Positions 18,628 to 29,700 of a stretch of 64,000 nucleotides of DNA are shown here, piece by piece. The position numbers were made by a program, and so were the translations under genes. Numbering within the stretch: position 1 is the stretch's first letter; every line of letters starts with the position of its first letter. The notes beneath the pieces are model-generated. The model was given only the letters and a program-made list of their open reading frames with translations. It was not told the origin of the DNA and did not search any database. The stretch spans positions 3,410,001-3,474,000 of the forward strand of contig NZ_CP022987.1 in the NCBI RefSeq assembly GCF_004022565.1. Direction: 5' to 3'. The stretch comes from Pollutimonas thiosulfatoxidans. GTDB lineage: Bacteria; Pseudomonadota; Gammaproteobacteria; Burkholderiales; Burkholderiaceae_B.

Positions 18628-18954
18628 TTACAGGCTTTCGATGTAGAAGCCTTCGCCCTGGACATTGCCTTGGGTGAACTTCATGAATTTCTCAACCCAG
18701 TGGCCGCCGGTTTTGGCGTTGGGGTTGCTGGATAGGGCATCAAGCGAAGCTTCGTCTTTCCAGACAGTGGCCAGGCCGAACATGGAGGGATCTTTCTTGG
18801 AGCGCATCAGGCCAAAGCCGATGAGACCGGGAATGTGGTCGCCAGGCTTGGAGCCGTCATTGGGAAGCAGCGATTTTTCCAGCAATGCGCGTGCTTCTTT
18901 TTCGCTGCCAGCCTTGATATTCGCGCGTGTGATCGTGAGGAACATACCAGCCAT
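18628..18954 (-). CDS. Small ABM-like (dimeric alpha-beta barrel) protein
   Basis: This 108-residue soluble protein starts MAGMFLTITRANIKAGSEKEA, and its pattern of short strands around a helix resembles the ferredoxin-like antibiotic biosynthesis monooxygenase/EthD fold. It has GLIGFGLMRSKKDPSMFGLATVWKD in the middle, a typical second strand pair. Some members of this fold are cofactor-independent monooxygenases, others have no known activity. It sits 21 bases before NRPS-A and after the PhyH gene in the same direction, so it is probably cotranscribed and could tailor the product. The specific function is not recognised. Confidence 0.55.
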   Translation of the reverse strand: MAGMFLTITRANIKAGSEKEARALLEKSLLPNDGSKPGDHIPGLIGFGLMRSKKDPSMFGLATVWKDEASLDALSSNPNAKTGGHWVEKFMKFTQGNVQGEGFYIESL

Positions 18955-19122
18955 GATTGTGAGTCTCCTGAAGGTTGAACTACAAAGAACTGCGTCCTGG
19001 CGGCCGTGTTGCTATTGATCTGGATCGACTGCCGGTCGACAGAGACGAAACTGTATACCTACAGAGCGTTTCCCGTCAATATTTGACATACATGTCATTC
19101 ATTTCTTACAAATGGGTGGCGC

Positions 19123-19983
19123 CTAGGGCAGGACCGTGATGCTGGGAAACAGGGGGCCGCGCACCGGTTTGCCAACCTCCAGGTCGGCAGGCAAGCCCGC
19201 AGCGGCCAGTGCAGCGATAACATCTTTGCCATGCGGAGCCAGCACCGACTCGTCTGTGATCCAACGTGTGACGAAGCGACGTATGGGGTGTTGAAGGTGG
19301 TTGCCCGGGGCACCGTGCAAGGTCCGCGCGTCGAACAGGACGCAGTCCCCAGGTTGGAGCTCCCACCCGATGATGTCGTAGGCGCTGCGGTTGGCTTCGA
19401 TGTCGGGCACTTGGTCGTAGTCTTGCGGCACCGCGTCGGTAGCGTCTCCGTGAAACTCGGTATAGAACTGCTCTGCGGCGTCACCTTCCTCCGAAAAATA
19501 GGATCGCGGCATCATGGCTCTGCCCCAGGCATGTGAGCCGCGCACGAACTCCAGCGTGGCGGTACGCGGCGTGGGATCCAGCGCCACCCAGATGGAACAG
19601 AAGGGGCCTTCGATAACGGTATCGTGATGCCAGGGAGTGCGTACCGATGCGCCCGGCAGCTTGCTGAACCAGGTGTCCTGGGCCAGGCGTACCTTGCTTG
19701 ATTGCAGGGCGCGGGCTGCGATGGCTGCCGCGGGGGACTCCATGCAGAAGCGCTCCAGTTCGGAGATATACCGCCGCGACCAGATGTCGGATAAGAAGCC
19801 GCCATCCTGGCTGCCCAGATTCCGAAAAAGGGGGCTGGGCTGTTCAATATTGCGCGCGATGCCCTCTTGGGCAAGGGCTACCCAGGACTGATCGAACGCG
19901 CCGCGCAGGCATACCGCCCCATCGCGTGCATAGGCTTGCATGTCAGCGTCAAAGTTGTCGGTACCCGCCATGGCGTCTCGCAT
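19123..19983 (-). CDS. Phytanoyl-CoA dioxygenase (PhyH) family oxygenase
   Basis: This 286-residue non-heme iron, 2-oxoglutarate-dependent dioxygenase is first in the minus arm. The facial triad is visible: HxD in TPWHHDTVIEG, a distal His in ARTLHGAPGNH, and the 2-oxoglutarate-binding Arg in RRFVTRW. The iron-binding Asp is kept, which argues for hydroxylation rather than halogenation. It may hydroxylate an amino acid (for example Asp) or the fatty chain, on a carrier or free; this is inference from position. The start at ATG 19983 is used; TTG 19989 and ATG 19971 remain possible, and none has a strong ribosome-binding site. Confidence 0.82.
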   Translation of the reverse strand: MRDAMAGTDNFDADMQAYARDGAVCLRGAFDQSWVALAQEGIARNIEQPSPLFRNLGSQDGGFLSDIWSRRYISELERFCMESPAAAIAARALQSSKVRLAQDTWFSKLPGASVRTPWHHDTVIEGPFCSIWVALDPTPRTATLEFVRGSHAWGRAMMPRSYFSEEGDAAEQFYTEFHGDATDAVPQDYDQVPDIEANRSAYDIIGWELQPGDCVLFDARTLHGAPGNHLQHPIRRFVTRWITDESVLAPHGKDVIAALAAAGLPADLEVGKPVRGPLFPSITVLP

Positions 19984-20068
19984 AAACAAGTCAATACAAA
20001 AGAGATGTTTAGATACAATAACTGATAGAATTCCTGCTTGCTACAACTAGTTGGCGGAATGTTTGCTT
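19984..20068. promoter_or_regulatory. Divergent promoter region between the two cluster arms
   Basis: These 85 bases are clearly more AT-rich than the surrounding genes and separate the divergent PhyH and thioesterase genes, so both arms of the cluster must start here. On the plus strand TACAAT at 20014-20019 is a good -10 hexamer, but the matching -35 (TCAATA, 19991-19996) is poor. No dyad clear enough to call an operator was seen. Confidence 0.5.
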
Positions 20069-20905
20069 ATGCACGAAGCGGCGCGTACCAGCCCGGCCAT
20101 AAGCGCGACGCGCAGGCAGTGGATAGTCAGGCTGCGCGAAGCTGCCCAAGGCAAACCAACCTTCATGTTCTTCCCCCACGCCGGCGGGTCGCCCTTGTCG
20201 GCTGGGCGCCTGGCAGCCGCCTTGCCTGATAGCGTGGGCGTCATGGCCCTGCAACTTCCACGTCAGGCATCCGGTACCGAGGCCGGCCCACCCCGCCGGG
20301 TAGCCGATGCCGTAGAAGGCATCGTTCGGGCGCTCGATGCGCTTGCCCTTGATACCTCAGCTTCCCCACTCCAGCCCCTGATTTTCGTTGGCAACAGCTA
20401 CGGCGCCTTGCTGGCTTTCGAAACCGCCGCACGCCTGTCCACTGCCGCCCTGCGGCCCGCACGCCTGATCGTCTCGGGTTTCCGCTCGCCCTGTTTGCCG
20501 CCGGCCGAGACGCCTTTGTATCGCTTGCCTGTCAAGCAACTACGGGCCGAGCTAGTCGCTCGCTTCGGCATGGCCGGAGGCGATGGCGTCGATTGGGGCT
20601 GCCTGGGTCTGGAGCAAGCCCTGCGCGCAGACCTGGAAGCCTGTGACACCTATCGCTACAGGCACACCACGCCTCTGAGCCTGCCGATCGACGTCATGCA
20701 CTTGCGTAGCGATCCCTCGGTATCGCCAGAAGAGCTGCTGGCGTGGAGAACCGTCACCTGTGCCCCTGCCCGCCTGGTCACTTGTGATGGCGGGCATTTT
20801 TTCTGGGCCAGCCACAGTACCGACTTTGCGCGCATCCTGCTGGATGCGGCCGCGCTTTCCAGCCCCATCTCCCACGAAAAGGTTTCCGTGCATGCTGAAC
20901 GTTAA
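20069..20905 (+). CDS. Type II (editing) thioesterase
   Basis: This 278-residue alpha/beta hydrolase of the GrsT/SrfAD kind removes wrong acyl groups from stalled carrier domains. It shows FMFFPHAGGSPLSAGRLA at the start, the nucleophile elbow GNSYGAL, and the catalytic His in CDGGHFFWA. Such stand-alone thioesterases accompany NRPS/PKS clusters and raise product yield. It is the first gene of the plus arm. ATG 20069 is preferred, with a GGCGGA ten bases upstream; TTG 20051 would add six residues. It overlaps the exporter gene by 14 bases, consistent with coupled translation. Confidence 0.92.
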   Translation: MHEAARTSPAISATRRQWIVRLREAAQGKPTFMFFPHAGGSPLSAGRLAAALPDSVGVMALQLPRQASGTEAGPPRRVADAVEGIVRALDALALDTSASPLQPLIFVGNSYGALLAFETAARLSTAALRPARLIVSGFRSPCLPPAETPLYRLPVKQLRAELVARFGMAGGDGVDWGCLGLEQALRADLEACDTYRYRHTTPLSLPIDVMHLRSDPSVSPEELLAWRTVTCAPARLVTCDGGHFFWASHSTDFARILLDAAALSSPISHEKVSVHAER

Positions 20906-23714
20906 AGCCGCCCCGCCACAATCACGACTGCAGGCTACGCTCCAAGGCTGGTTCCGACCGCGTGCCCGGCGCCTTGAGCAATTGGAGCAGAAGTTGTGTG
21001 CCATGTTGGGTTTGCCTGCACCGCAGCGCGACCAGGGGCTGGCGGCCGCCGTCCTGGGCGAATCGCGTCGACATCCCGCCGAGGATCCAGCACGGCGTCT
21101 GGTTGAACGCCTGCTTGTCGAGCGGCTGGACATGCCTGCGAGCGCGCTGTCTTTCTTTGGCCTCGGCATACTGCGCCATGCGACCGCGCTGGCCGATGGG
21201 TCCAGCAGCATCAGTGTTGCCGAAGCGGGTGATCTTGCCGGCTTGCACAAGCGCCTGTCGACCGGCTCGGGCACCGAACGCGATGCCGTCCGCGTCGGCG
21301 CGTTCAGCCGATTCATGCTGGAAACCTATGGCCCCAAGGGGCTGATCGATTTCTCGCGGGCGTTGGCTTCGGGCCTACCCATGGACGAGGTGTGTCGCCA
21401 AGGCACCGGCAAGTCGCAGGCCATGCTGGAGTTGCAATGGGAAGAGTCGCTGGCAGACGAGCAGCCGGCCAAGGGCGCTTGGCCTTTCCTGCGCTGGACT
21501 GCACAGCAGCTACGCCCATATCGTTTTTTTTGCACCACCCTGGCCATAGGTGTATTGATACAAACCGCTTACGCCATGCTGATGCCGATCTGGCTTAACG
21601 AGCTATTCGACGATGGCATTACGCCGCAACGCGCCGACGTTATCTGGCGCACCCTGGCTTATCTGATAGGCGGGTTCCTGGTTACCGCCTCGGCGGGCCT
21701 GGCGATCGACTTCAGCGTTTCCACGCTGGGGCCGCGTGCCTTGAACGACGTACGCCAACGCACCTTCGACAAACTGCTGGGCTTGTCATCGCGCTCGCTC
21801 AGCCGCTTCAAAAGCGGCGATATCGTTTCGCTTTTCACCAACGACATCTTCATCGTAGAGAACGCCATCGTCCGGGCCATCCCGGGCATCATCTCGAAGG
21901 CATTCCTGATGATAGGCTCCTTGATCACCGCGGTCTTACTGGATTGGCGCATGGCGATCGCAACGATCACCTTGCTTGCCATTGCTCTGTGGGCGCCCAA
22001 GCTGGTTGGCCGGCTGGCCATCAAGGCCTCGTATGCGCGCAAAGTCGAAGACGGCAAGGTGGTGGGCTTCATCAAAGAGACCGTGCAGTTGTTGCCGGTC
22101 ATACGCACGCTTAATCTTGCCCACCATCGTCGCAGTCAGTTCGATGACCGCAGCAAGACCATTTACGATGCCAGCTATCGCCAATACCTGCTGGGTGAGC
22201 TGACCGGGCGCGCTACCGTTTTCGCGATCAGTGCCGCGCAACTGGGCATCATCGGCCTGGGCGCCATACTGTCCTTGAGCGGTACGGTGTCAGGCGGCGT
22301 CGTCGTGGCGTATATCGGCTTATTGTTGGCGTTTGGCGGCGCGGCGGGCGGCATTGCGGCCTTGCTTCCGGCTGCCATCCAGGCCATAGGAAGCTGGCAG
22401 CGCATTGATGGCCTGCTGGATCACCCGGACGACCTGCCCGAGGGCAGCGCCGATAACAAGCTGGATCAGCCCCTGTCGCATGTGGCATTCCGTAATGTGT
22501 CCTTCAGCTATACCGGCGACCGCCTTAACCTGAAGGACGTCACGCTGGAGTCGCCCGCGCCTCGCCGCATCGCGCTGGTGGGGCCGTCGGGCTCGGGCAA
22601 GAGCACCATCATCAACCTATTGTCGCGCAACTATGACGCCATGAGCGGCAGCATCCTGCTTAACGACACCGACATTCGCCAGGTCGACAACGAGCGCCTG
22701 CGGTCCTTGATGGCGGTGGTCAATCAGGACACCACGTTGTTCGAGGCTTCGATCGCCTACAACATCAGAATCGGACGCATGGAGGCCACCGAGGCCGAGG
22801 TCCAGCAGGCGGCGCGCTCGGCAGAGATCCACGATTTCATTACAACCTTGCCCCACCGCTACGACACCAATGTCGGCGAAGGCGGCAAGCTGCTGTCCGG
22901 TGGGCAGCGCCAGCGTATCGTGATTGCTCGCGCCTTGTTGCGCAATCCGCAAATTCTGTTGCTGGACGAGGCCACTTCGGCGCTGGACGCCGAGGCCGAG
23001 GCGGCCATCAACGAAACCCTGGGCCGCATCAGCGCCGACCGGATGCTGTTCTCGGTCACTCACCGATTGAACTCCTGTCCGGACATGGACATGGTGTGTG
23101 TGTTTCAGGATGGGCGCCTGGTTGAGTCGGGCACGCATGAAGAACTCTTGGCAAATCGTGGCCTGTATGCCGGTATGTGGGAGAAGCAGTCCGATATCGC
23201 CATTGTCAATGCAGGTCGGGACGTCGGAATCACCGTGGACCGCTTGCGCAAGATTCCGCTATTCGCGACGGCCGATGAGCAAGAGCTGGAACGCATACGC
23301 AGCATGCTGCGCGTCGAAGAAGTCGAGTCGGGCACTGTGCTGGCCATCGAGGGCACCACCGAGGGTCGCTTCTACATCATCGCCCGTGGTGCGGTGGAAA
23401 GTACGGTGCTGTTGCCCGACGGCAATTCGCTGACCATGGAAGTTCTCGAGGTGGGCGATTTCTTTGGCGAGTTCGCCTTGCTGGACGGCATACCGCACCC
23501 GACCACGTGCCGCACGCGCCTGCCATGCATGCTGCTGTCGCTAAGCCGGCAAGACCTGGCTCGTGTCGCCGACCTGACGCGCAGCAGCGACGAGCAGTCC
23601 GAGCTGGAAAAAGCCATTGCAGCAACGCTGGATCGTCGCCTGGATGCCAAGTTGGAGGAAATGCTGAAACGGCGACTGGGAGAGCGGCAAGCCGATAGCG
23701 AGGCGATCGCCTAA
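20892..23714 (+). CDS. ABC exporter with C-terminal cyclic-nucleotide-binding domain
   Basis: This 940-residue fusion protein has three parts. Residues 1 to about 195 are soluble; the stretch AFSRFMLETYGPKGLIDFS with MDEVCRQGTGKSQAMLELQW resembles the tail of gluzincin (peptidase MA-like) domains, but no HExxH is present. Residues of about 205-490 form a type I exporter membrane domain. The nucleotide-binding domain has Walker A GPSGSGKST at 564-572, LSGGQRQRIVIARALL, ILLLDEATSALD and VTHRL. Residues of about 780-905 look like a cNMP-binding fold (RKIPLFATADEQELERI, GDFFGEFALLDG). It is probably the exporter for the cluster's lipopeptide. Start is set by family layout; it overlaps the thioesterase by 14 bases and precedes the megasynthase by 16. 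Confidence 0.88.
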   Translation: MLNVKAAPPQSRLQATLQGWFRPRARRLEQLEQKLCAMLGLPAPQRDQGLAAAVLGESRRHPAEDPARRLVERLLVERLDMPASALSFFGLGILRHATALADGSSSISVAEAGDLAGLHKRLSTGSGTERDAVRVGAFSRFMLETYGPKGLIDFSRALASGLPMDEVCRQGTGKSQAMLELQWEESLADEQPAKGAWPFLRWTAQQLRPYRFFCTTLAIGVLIQTAYAMLMPIWLNELFDDGITPQRADVIWRTLAYLIGGFLVTASAGLAIDFSVSTLGPRALNDVRQRTFDKLLGLSSRSLSRFKSGDIVSLFTNDIFIVENAIVRAIPGIISKAFLMIGSLITAVLLDWRMAIATITLLAIALWAPKLVGRLAIKASYARKVEDGKVVGFIKETVQLLPVIRTLNLAHHRRSQFDDRSKTIYDASYRQYLLGELTGRATVFAISAAQLGIIGLGAILSLSGTVSGGVVVAYIGLLLAFGGAAGGIAALLPAAIQAIGSWQRIDGLLDHPDDLPEGSADNKLDQPLSHVAFRNVSFSYTGDRLNLKDVTLESPAPRRIALVGPSGSGKSTIINLLSRNYDAMSGSILLNDTDIRQVDNERLRSLMAVVNQDTTLFEASIAYNIRIGRMEATEAEVQQAARSAEIHDFITTLPHRYDTNVGEGGKLLSGGQRQRIVIARALLRNPQILLLDEATSALDAEAEAAINETLGRISADRMLFSVTHRLNSCPDMDMVCVFQDGRLVESGTHEELLANRGLYAGMWEKQSDIAIVNAGRDVGITVDRLRKIPLFATADEQELERIRSMLRVEEVESGTVLAIEGTTEGRFYIIARGAVESTVLLPDGNSLTMEVLEVGDFFGEFALLDGIPHPTTCRTRLPCMLLSLSRQDLARVADLTRSSDEQSELEKAIAATLDRRLDAKLEEMLKRRLGERQADSEAIA

Positions 23715-23730
23715 TTTCCTGGAGCCATTC

Positions 23731-26700
23731 ATGAGCGACAACGACAAGCCAAGCCTCCCGTTCTTCCTGCCTCACATACTGGATCAGCGTGCGCGCTCGC
23801 CGGGCGATGGCTGGTGGTACGCCTTTCTTGATAGCCAGGGCAAAGAGCAGTGCCGCTGGATGGCACCGGAGCTTGCGGCGCGAGCACGTGCCATCGCCGC
23901 CCGCCTGATGCGCGACACCCAGCCCGGCGAGCCCGTGTTGCTGGTGTTTCCCGCCGGGGCCGACTTTCTTGCCGCCTTCATGGGCTGCCTCTGGAGCGGT
24001 CGGCTTGCCACGCCGATCAACCCGCCGCGCCGCAACCGGCTGATCGAGCGGCTGGTGGCCGTCGCGACTGATTCGGGAGCACGGGTAGCGCTGACCAGCG
24101 AGGCGCTCTTGGGCGCCACAGACGAGTGGCGCGTATCGAACGAGCACCTTGGGGCCTTGTCGTGGGTGGCCATCGATGATCTTCCTGATCAGGAAGATCT
24201 TATGCCGGCGGATATCAGGGCAGAAGACACGGCTTTCCTGCAATACACATCCGGCTCGACCGCCATGCCCAAGGGGGTCAGGGTCAGTCACGGCAACCTG
24301 CTGGATGACTTGCAACGCATGGGTGATGTCTGGGGACTGCAAGAGAAGTCCGTCATGGTCAGCTGGCTACCGGCCTTCCATGATCTGGGCTTGATTTTCG
24401 GCCTGTTGCAGCCGCTGTATTCTGGCTGTGGCTCCGTGCAGATGGCACCCAATACGTTCTTGCAGAAGCCCTTGCTGTGGCTGCAGGCCATGTCGCGCTT
24501 TGGCGGCACGCATTCGGCAGCGCCCAGCTTTGCCTATGATCTGTGCAGCCGGCGTATCGCTGTAGAAGAGCGGGCCGGGCTGGACTTGAGCACCATGGTC
24601 ATGACCATGAACGCCGCCGAACCCATCAACCCGGCCGTCATGGATCAGTTTGTGGAGGAGTTCGCCGAATACGGGTTCAAGCGGGAAGCGTTTGCACCGG
24701 CCTACGGCCTGGCCGAAAGTACCTTGGCGGTGACTGCCAATCCGGTGGGTCAGTTGCCGGTATTGAGGTATTTCGATACGGATGCACTGGCCGATGGGCG
24801 GGTGCTGGTGGTGGACGAGGCGGGGCCTGCTACGCGCTTGATGCCGGGTAGCGGCCGTGCCTTGCCCGATGTGCCCATCGCCATCGTCGATCCTGAAACC
24901 TTGCAACGTTGCCCGCCTGATCAAGTGGGTGAAGTCTGGGTTGGCGGACCGACCATTGCCGCGGGCTATTGGCGGCGTGCGGAAGAGTCGGCAGCGGCTT
25001 TTGGCGCCACGATAGCGCAGGAGCCCGAGGCGGGCGGCTTTTTGCGCACTGGCGACCTGGGGGCTTTGGTGGATGGCGAGCTCTTCATTACGGGCCGCAT
25101 CAAAGATCTGATTATTCTGGCGGGCGCCAACTTTTATCCGCAAGATATCGAGTGGGTGGCGCAACGTTCGCATGCGGCACTGAGGCGCGATAATGGCGCC
25201 GCCTTTTATCTGGAGCCTGCAGCGTCGGGCACAGGCCGCGAGCAGGTCGTGCTGGTGCAGGAACTGGAGCGCTCGCAACGCGGCACTGCACCCGAGCCTA
25301 TCTTCGCGGCCATTACGCAAGCCGTCTGGCAGGAGCTCGAGATTTCCTTGTCGCGTATCTTGCTGGTGCCGCCTGGCACGGTCTTGCGTACGTCCAGCGG
25401 CAAGATACAGCGCATGGCAAACAAGCGGGCGTACCTGGCTGGCGAGTTGACCGCAATTGCGCAGTGGGAAGCGCAAGCACCGGTCGTCGCTGAGGCTGCA
25501 GCATCGGAAGCTGCAGCGGATCAGGGCCTGGATCACCACAGCTTGCGCGCCTGGTTGGTGGACTGGCTGGCGCAGCGGCTGAACCTGCCAGCAGCCGATC
25601 TGCAGGCGGACCGTGGATTTGCCGAATTGGGCCTGGACTCTTTGGCTTCGACGGAACTGGCCTTCGCGCTGGAGCAACGGCTGGGTGTGCCAGTGCCCGA
25701 AACCGCCGCTTACGATTATCCAACGCTGGCACGGCTGCTGGCTCATTTTGCGCCCAGTGCACCAGCAGAAGCCGCCGAGCAAGGCGCTCAGTTCCACAAT
25801 CGGGACGACGATGCGGCATCCAACGACCTGATCGCGGTAGTCGGCCTGGCCTGCCGCTTCCCGGGCGCACCCGACGCACTGGCTTACGAGCGTTTGTTGG
25901 CGTCGGGGCAGGCCGCAGTTGGACCAGCGCCTGCTGGCAGGCCCGAGGGCGAGGGTTTGCCGGCGGGCGGCTATATTGAAGATATCGATCGTTTCGACGC
26001 CGCCTTCTTTGGCATCCGGGACGGCGAAGCGGCCTATATGGATCCGCAGCATCGCTTGCTGCTGGAGGTCGCTTGGCATGCGCTCGAGGACGCCGGGGCG
26101 GCGGATGCGCAGCGCCGCCCGCCCGCCACTGGCGTGTTCGTCGGCATCAGCACCCACGACTACGGCGTGCGCTTTCAGGGTGCCGGCACTGGCTACACGC
26201 CTTTGGCCACGACGGGCAACTCGGCCAGCGCAGCGGCTGGGCGTCTGGCCCACTTGCTGGACGTGACCGGCCCGGCAATGGCGGTAGATACCGCCTGCTC
26301 TTCCTCCCTGGTCGCCGTCCACGCAGCTTGTCGCAGCTTGCGGCAGGGCGAATGCGACATGGCCCTGGCCGGCGGGGTGAACCTCCTGATCAACGACACG
26401 CTGACTCGGGGCTTTGCTGCGGCGGGCATGCTTAGCCCGACGGGTGCCTGCAAAACCTTTGATGCCGCAGCCGACGGCTATGTGCGCGGCGAGGGCGGGG
26501 GTTTTGTGGTGTTGAAGCGCTTGTCCGATGCCTTGCGTGATGGCGATCATGTGCGCGCCATCGTGCGCGGTATGGCCGTGAATCATGATGGGCGGGCCAG
26601 CTCTTTGACAGCGCCGAATGCGTCTGCCCAGACCGCCCTCATACGCAAGGCCTTGCACGACGCGCGCCTGCAGCCTGCCGATGTGCAGGTCGTGGAATGC

Positions 26701-29700
26701 CATGGCACGGGCACGCCGCTGGGTGATCCCATCGAAGTCCAGGCGCTGGCGGATGCCTATGGCCAGGACCGCAACGCAGCCTTGCTGCTGGGGTCGGTTA
26801 AAACCAATATTGGCCATCTTGAAGCGGCCGCCGGCATTGCCGGCATGATCAAGGCCATCCTCGCGCTGGAGTCCGGCAAGCTTGCCCCCACCTTGCATCA
26901 GCACGAGCCGAACCCCCGCATTGCCTGGGACCGCCTGCCCGTCCAGGTAGTGACTGCGGCCCGGCCCTGGCCCCAAGGCGGGCCGGCTCGCGCCGCCGTC
27001 AGCAGTTTCGGCTTCAGCGGGACCAATGCGCATGTCATTCTCCAGGCGGCTGCCCAGCACGTCGCAGCTGTTGATCACAGCCCTATCGTGCTGCCCTTGT
27101 CGGCGCCCGATGCACCAGGTCTTGATCGGCTGGCCGCCACGCTGGCAGACTGGCTCGAGAAAGGCGGCGTTGATTTACGCGGTCTGGCTGCCAGCGTGGC
27201 CATTGGACGGGGTCGGTTTCCCGTGCGTGCGGCCATCGTGGCGAACGACTTAGCCGAAGCCGTAGCCGGCCTGCGCGCAGTCGCTGCAGGCGAAGCGCCG
27301 GTCATCGGTGCCCGCGGCATCGCGCCCGCGGACGCGCCCAAGGTGGGTTTCCTGTACACCGGACAAGGCAGCCAGTGGGTAGGCATGGGCAAGGACCTTT
27401 ACGGCAGCGACCCTGTGTTTCGAGGTGTCGTGGACCATTGCGCCGCCATCGTCGACCCATTGATCGGATGTTCGCTGGTGGCAACCATGTTCGACGATGG
27501 CCCGGACAACGAACTGGCCGACACAAGGCTGGCCCAGCCAGCCTTGTTCGTCCTGGGTTATGCGCTGGCGGAAAGGCTGCAGGCCTGGGGCATCGAGGCG
27601 CAGGTATCGATAGGGCACAGCCTGGGTGAGTGGGTGGCCGCATGCCGCGCTGGTGTCTTCAATTTGGACGATGCCTTGCGCATGGTGGTGCAGCGCGGCT
27701 GGCTCATGGCCTCAGTATCTGAGGCAGGCAGCATGGCCGCGGTTTTTGCGTCCCTGGCCAGCTTGCCATCCGCAGTGGAATCACTGCTATCGAAAGTCGA
27801 TATTGCAGCCATTAACGCGCCTGACGAGTTCGTGGTGTCGGGTCCGGCAGCAGATGTCGCTGCCTTATGCGCCGGCCTGGAGGCCCAGGGCATTGGCTGC
27901 CAGTTGCTGCGCACCTCGCATGCTTTTCATTCCCGGCTGATGGAACCGACGCTCGAACCTTTCGCTTCTGCCATGGCTGACGTCGTCTTGCGCCCACCCA
28001 CCGCTGCACTGGTGTCCAACCTGACCGGTACGCTGGCCGCGCCCTTCGACACGCCAGCCTATTGGGTCCGGCACATACGCGAGCCGGTTTGTTTTGCTCA
28101 AGGGATGTCCGCGCTGGCGGCGACCGGGGCCCGTGTGCTGATCGAGGTGGGAGCGGCGCCGGCACTGATGGCTGCGGCGTCTCGAGCCGCCGGGTTCGGC
28201 GAGGCGCCTGTTCTGGTGCCTACCTTGCGGCGCAACCGACCGGCCTCGCAAACCTTGGGCAATGTCTTGGCGCACCTGTTTGTCAGCGGTGTCGATGTCC
28301 GCTGGGACAAGATCTATGCGCCATCGGAAAGAATCGCCGCACCCGGTTATCCCTTTGCCGATCAACGGCATTGGGTGCCTTTGCAGCAGGCGGTGGCCAT
28401 GGCGCCATCAGAGGCGTCAGTCGCAGTTGGCGCTGCGCTGGCATCTGTAGCGACTGAGACAGCAGACCATGCCTCGGTTGTTCAGCTACAAAGCCCACAA
28501 GAACAACGGCAACAGATCGCCGAAGCCCTGGCCAGATCGTTGCAATTGGCGTCGGCTGACGCGGACTCTGATCGCGGATTCCTGGAGCTGGGTGTGGATT
28601 CCCTGGCCTTGACTGAAGCCGTAGCGACATTGGAGCGCCGTTGGACAGTCGCCGTTCCGCGCCGGGCCTTGTTCGAGAACCTGGGCAGCCCCAGGCGCTT
28701 GCTTGATTACATCGTGCAGAACCTGGCGCAAGCTCCTGCTGTCCAAGCGACGGCGGCAACAGTGTCGCCGACGGTCGCGGCAGGGGCAAGCACGCCACCG
28801 CAGTCGGCCTTGCCGGCAGCCCCATTGGCAGCGCTGGGTGATCTTCAGGCCCTGGCCAGTTTCTCGCGAGCCTATGTAGACCGCAGCCGTGGCTCTCAGG
28901 CGCAGCGGCGCGAGTACGGGCCGTATCTGGCGGACAGTCGGGCCGTGGCGGGCTTCCGTACCGAGACCCGCTCCATGTTGTATCCCATCGTGGGGGCGCG
29001 GGCATCGGGCAGCCGGCTGGTCGACGTTGATGGTAACGAGTACGTCGATATCGCGATGGGCTTTGGTGTGCAGTTGTTCGGCCACAGCCCGGCCTTTCTC
29101 GTCGATGCCATCGATCATCATATCCGTGATCGCGGCCTGTTCATTGGTCCTCAAGCCCATCTTGCCGGCGACGTGGCGCAGCGTATCTGCCGCCTTACCG
29201 GCAATGCCCGAGCCGCTTTCTGCAATAGCGGTACGGAAGCCGTCATGACGGCCTTGCGCCTGGCTCGTCACGCAACGGGTCGGCAGCGCATCGCCATGTT
29301 TTCCGGCTCGTATCACGGTCACTTCGACGGTACGCTGGCACAGGTGGGCGCCGGTGGAGCAACGGTTGCGCTGGCGGGTGGGACTCCGGCGGGCATGGTG
29401 GGCGATGTACTGGTATTGGATTATGGCGATGAAGCGGGCGCGTTGGAAATACTCGCCCGCGAGGGCCATACCCTTGCTGCTGTCATCGTCGAGCCAGTGC
29501 AGGGTCGCCGCCCCGACCGCCAGCCGCGCGCTTTTTTGCAGCAGCTGCGCACGCTTACGCGTGAATCGGGCACCGCGTTGATTTTCGACGAAGTGTTGCT
29601 GGGCTTTCGCGTGGCGCAAGGCGGGGCGCAGGCCTGGGCTGGTGTGCGCGCCGATCTCGTCACCTACGGAAAGATCGTGGGTGGCGGCTTGCCGATAGGC

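Noticed and set aside
19123..19983. PhyH enzyme as a SyrB2-like halogenase
   Set aside because: The HxD motif keeps its Asp; halogenases of this class have Ala or Gly there.
19971..19994. TTGACT on the minus strand (19989-19994) as the -35 of the PhyH promoter
   Set aside because: A matching -10 would fall inside the coding sequence and shows no TATAAT-like hexamer.
24367..27078. Long minus-strand open frame (about 900 codons) opposite the FAAL-KS region
   Set aside because: It is antisense to a protein with clear catalytic motifs, has no recognisable domain, and arises from the high GC third-position bias. Similar long shadows at 12122-13264, 14540-15736, 5957-6805 and 45811-46842 were dropped for the same reason.
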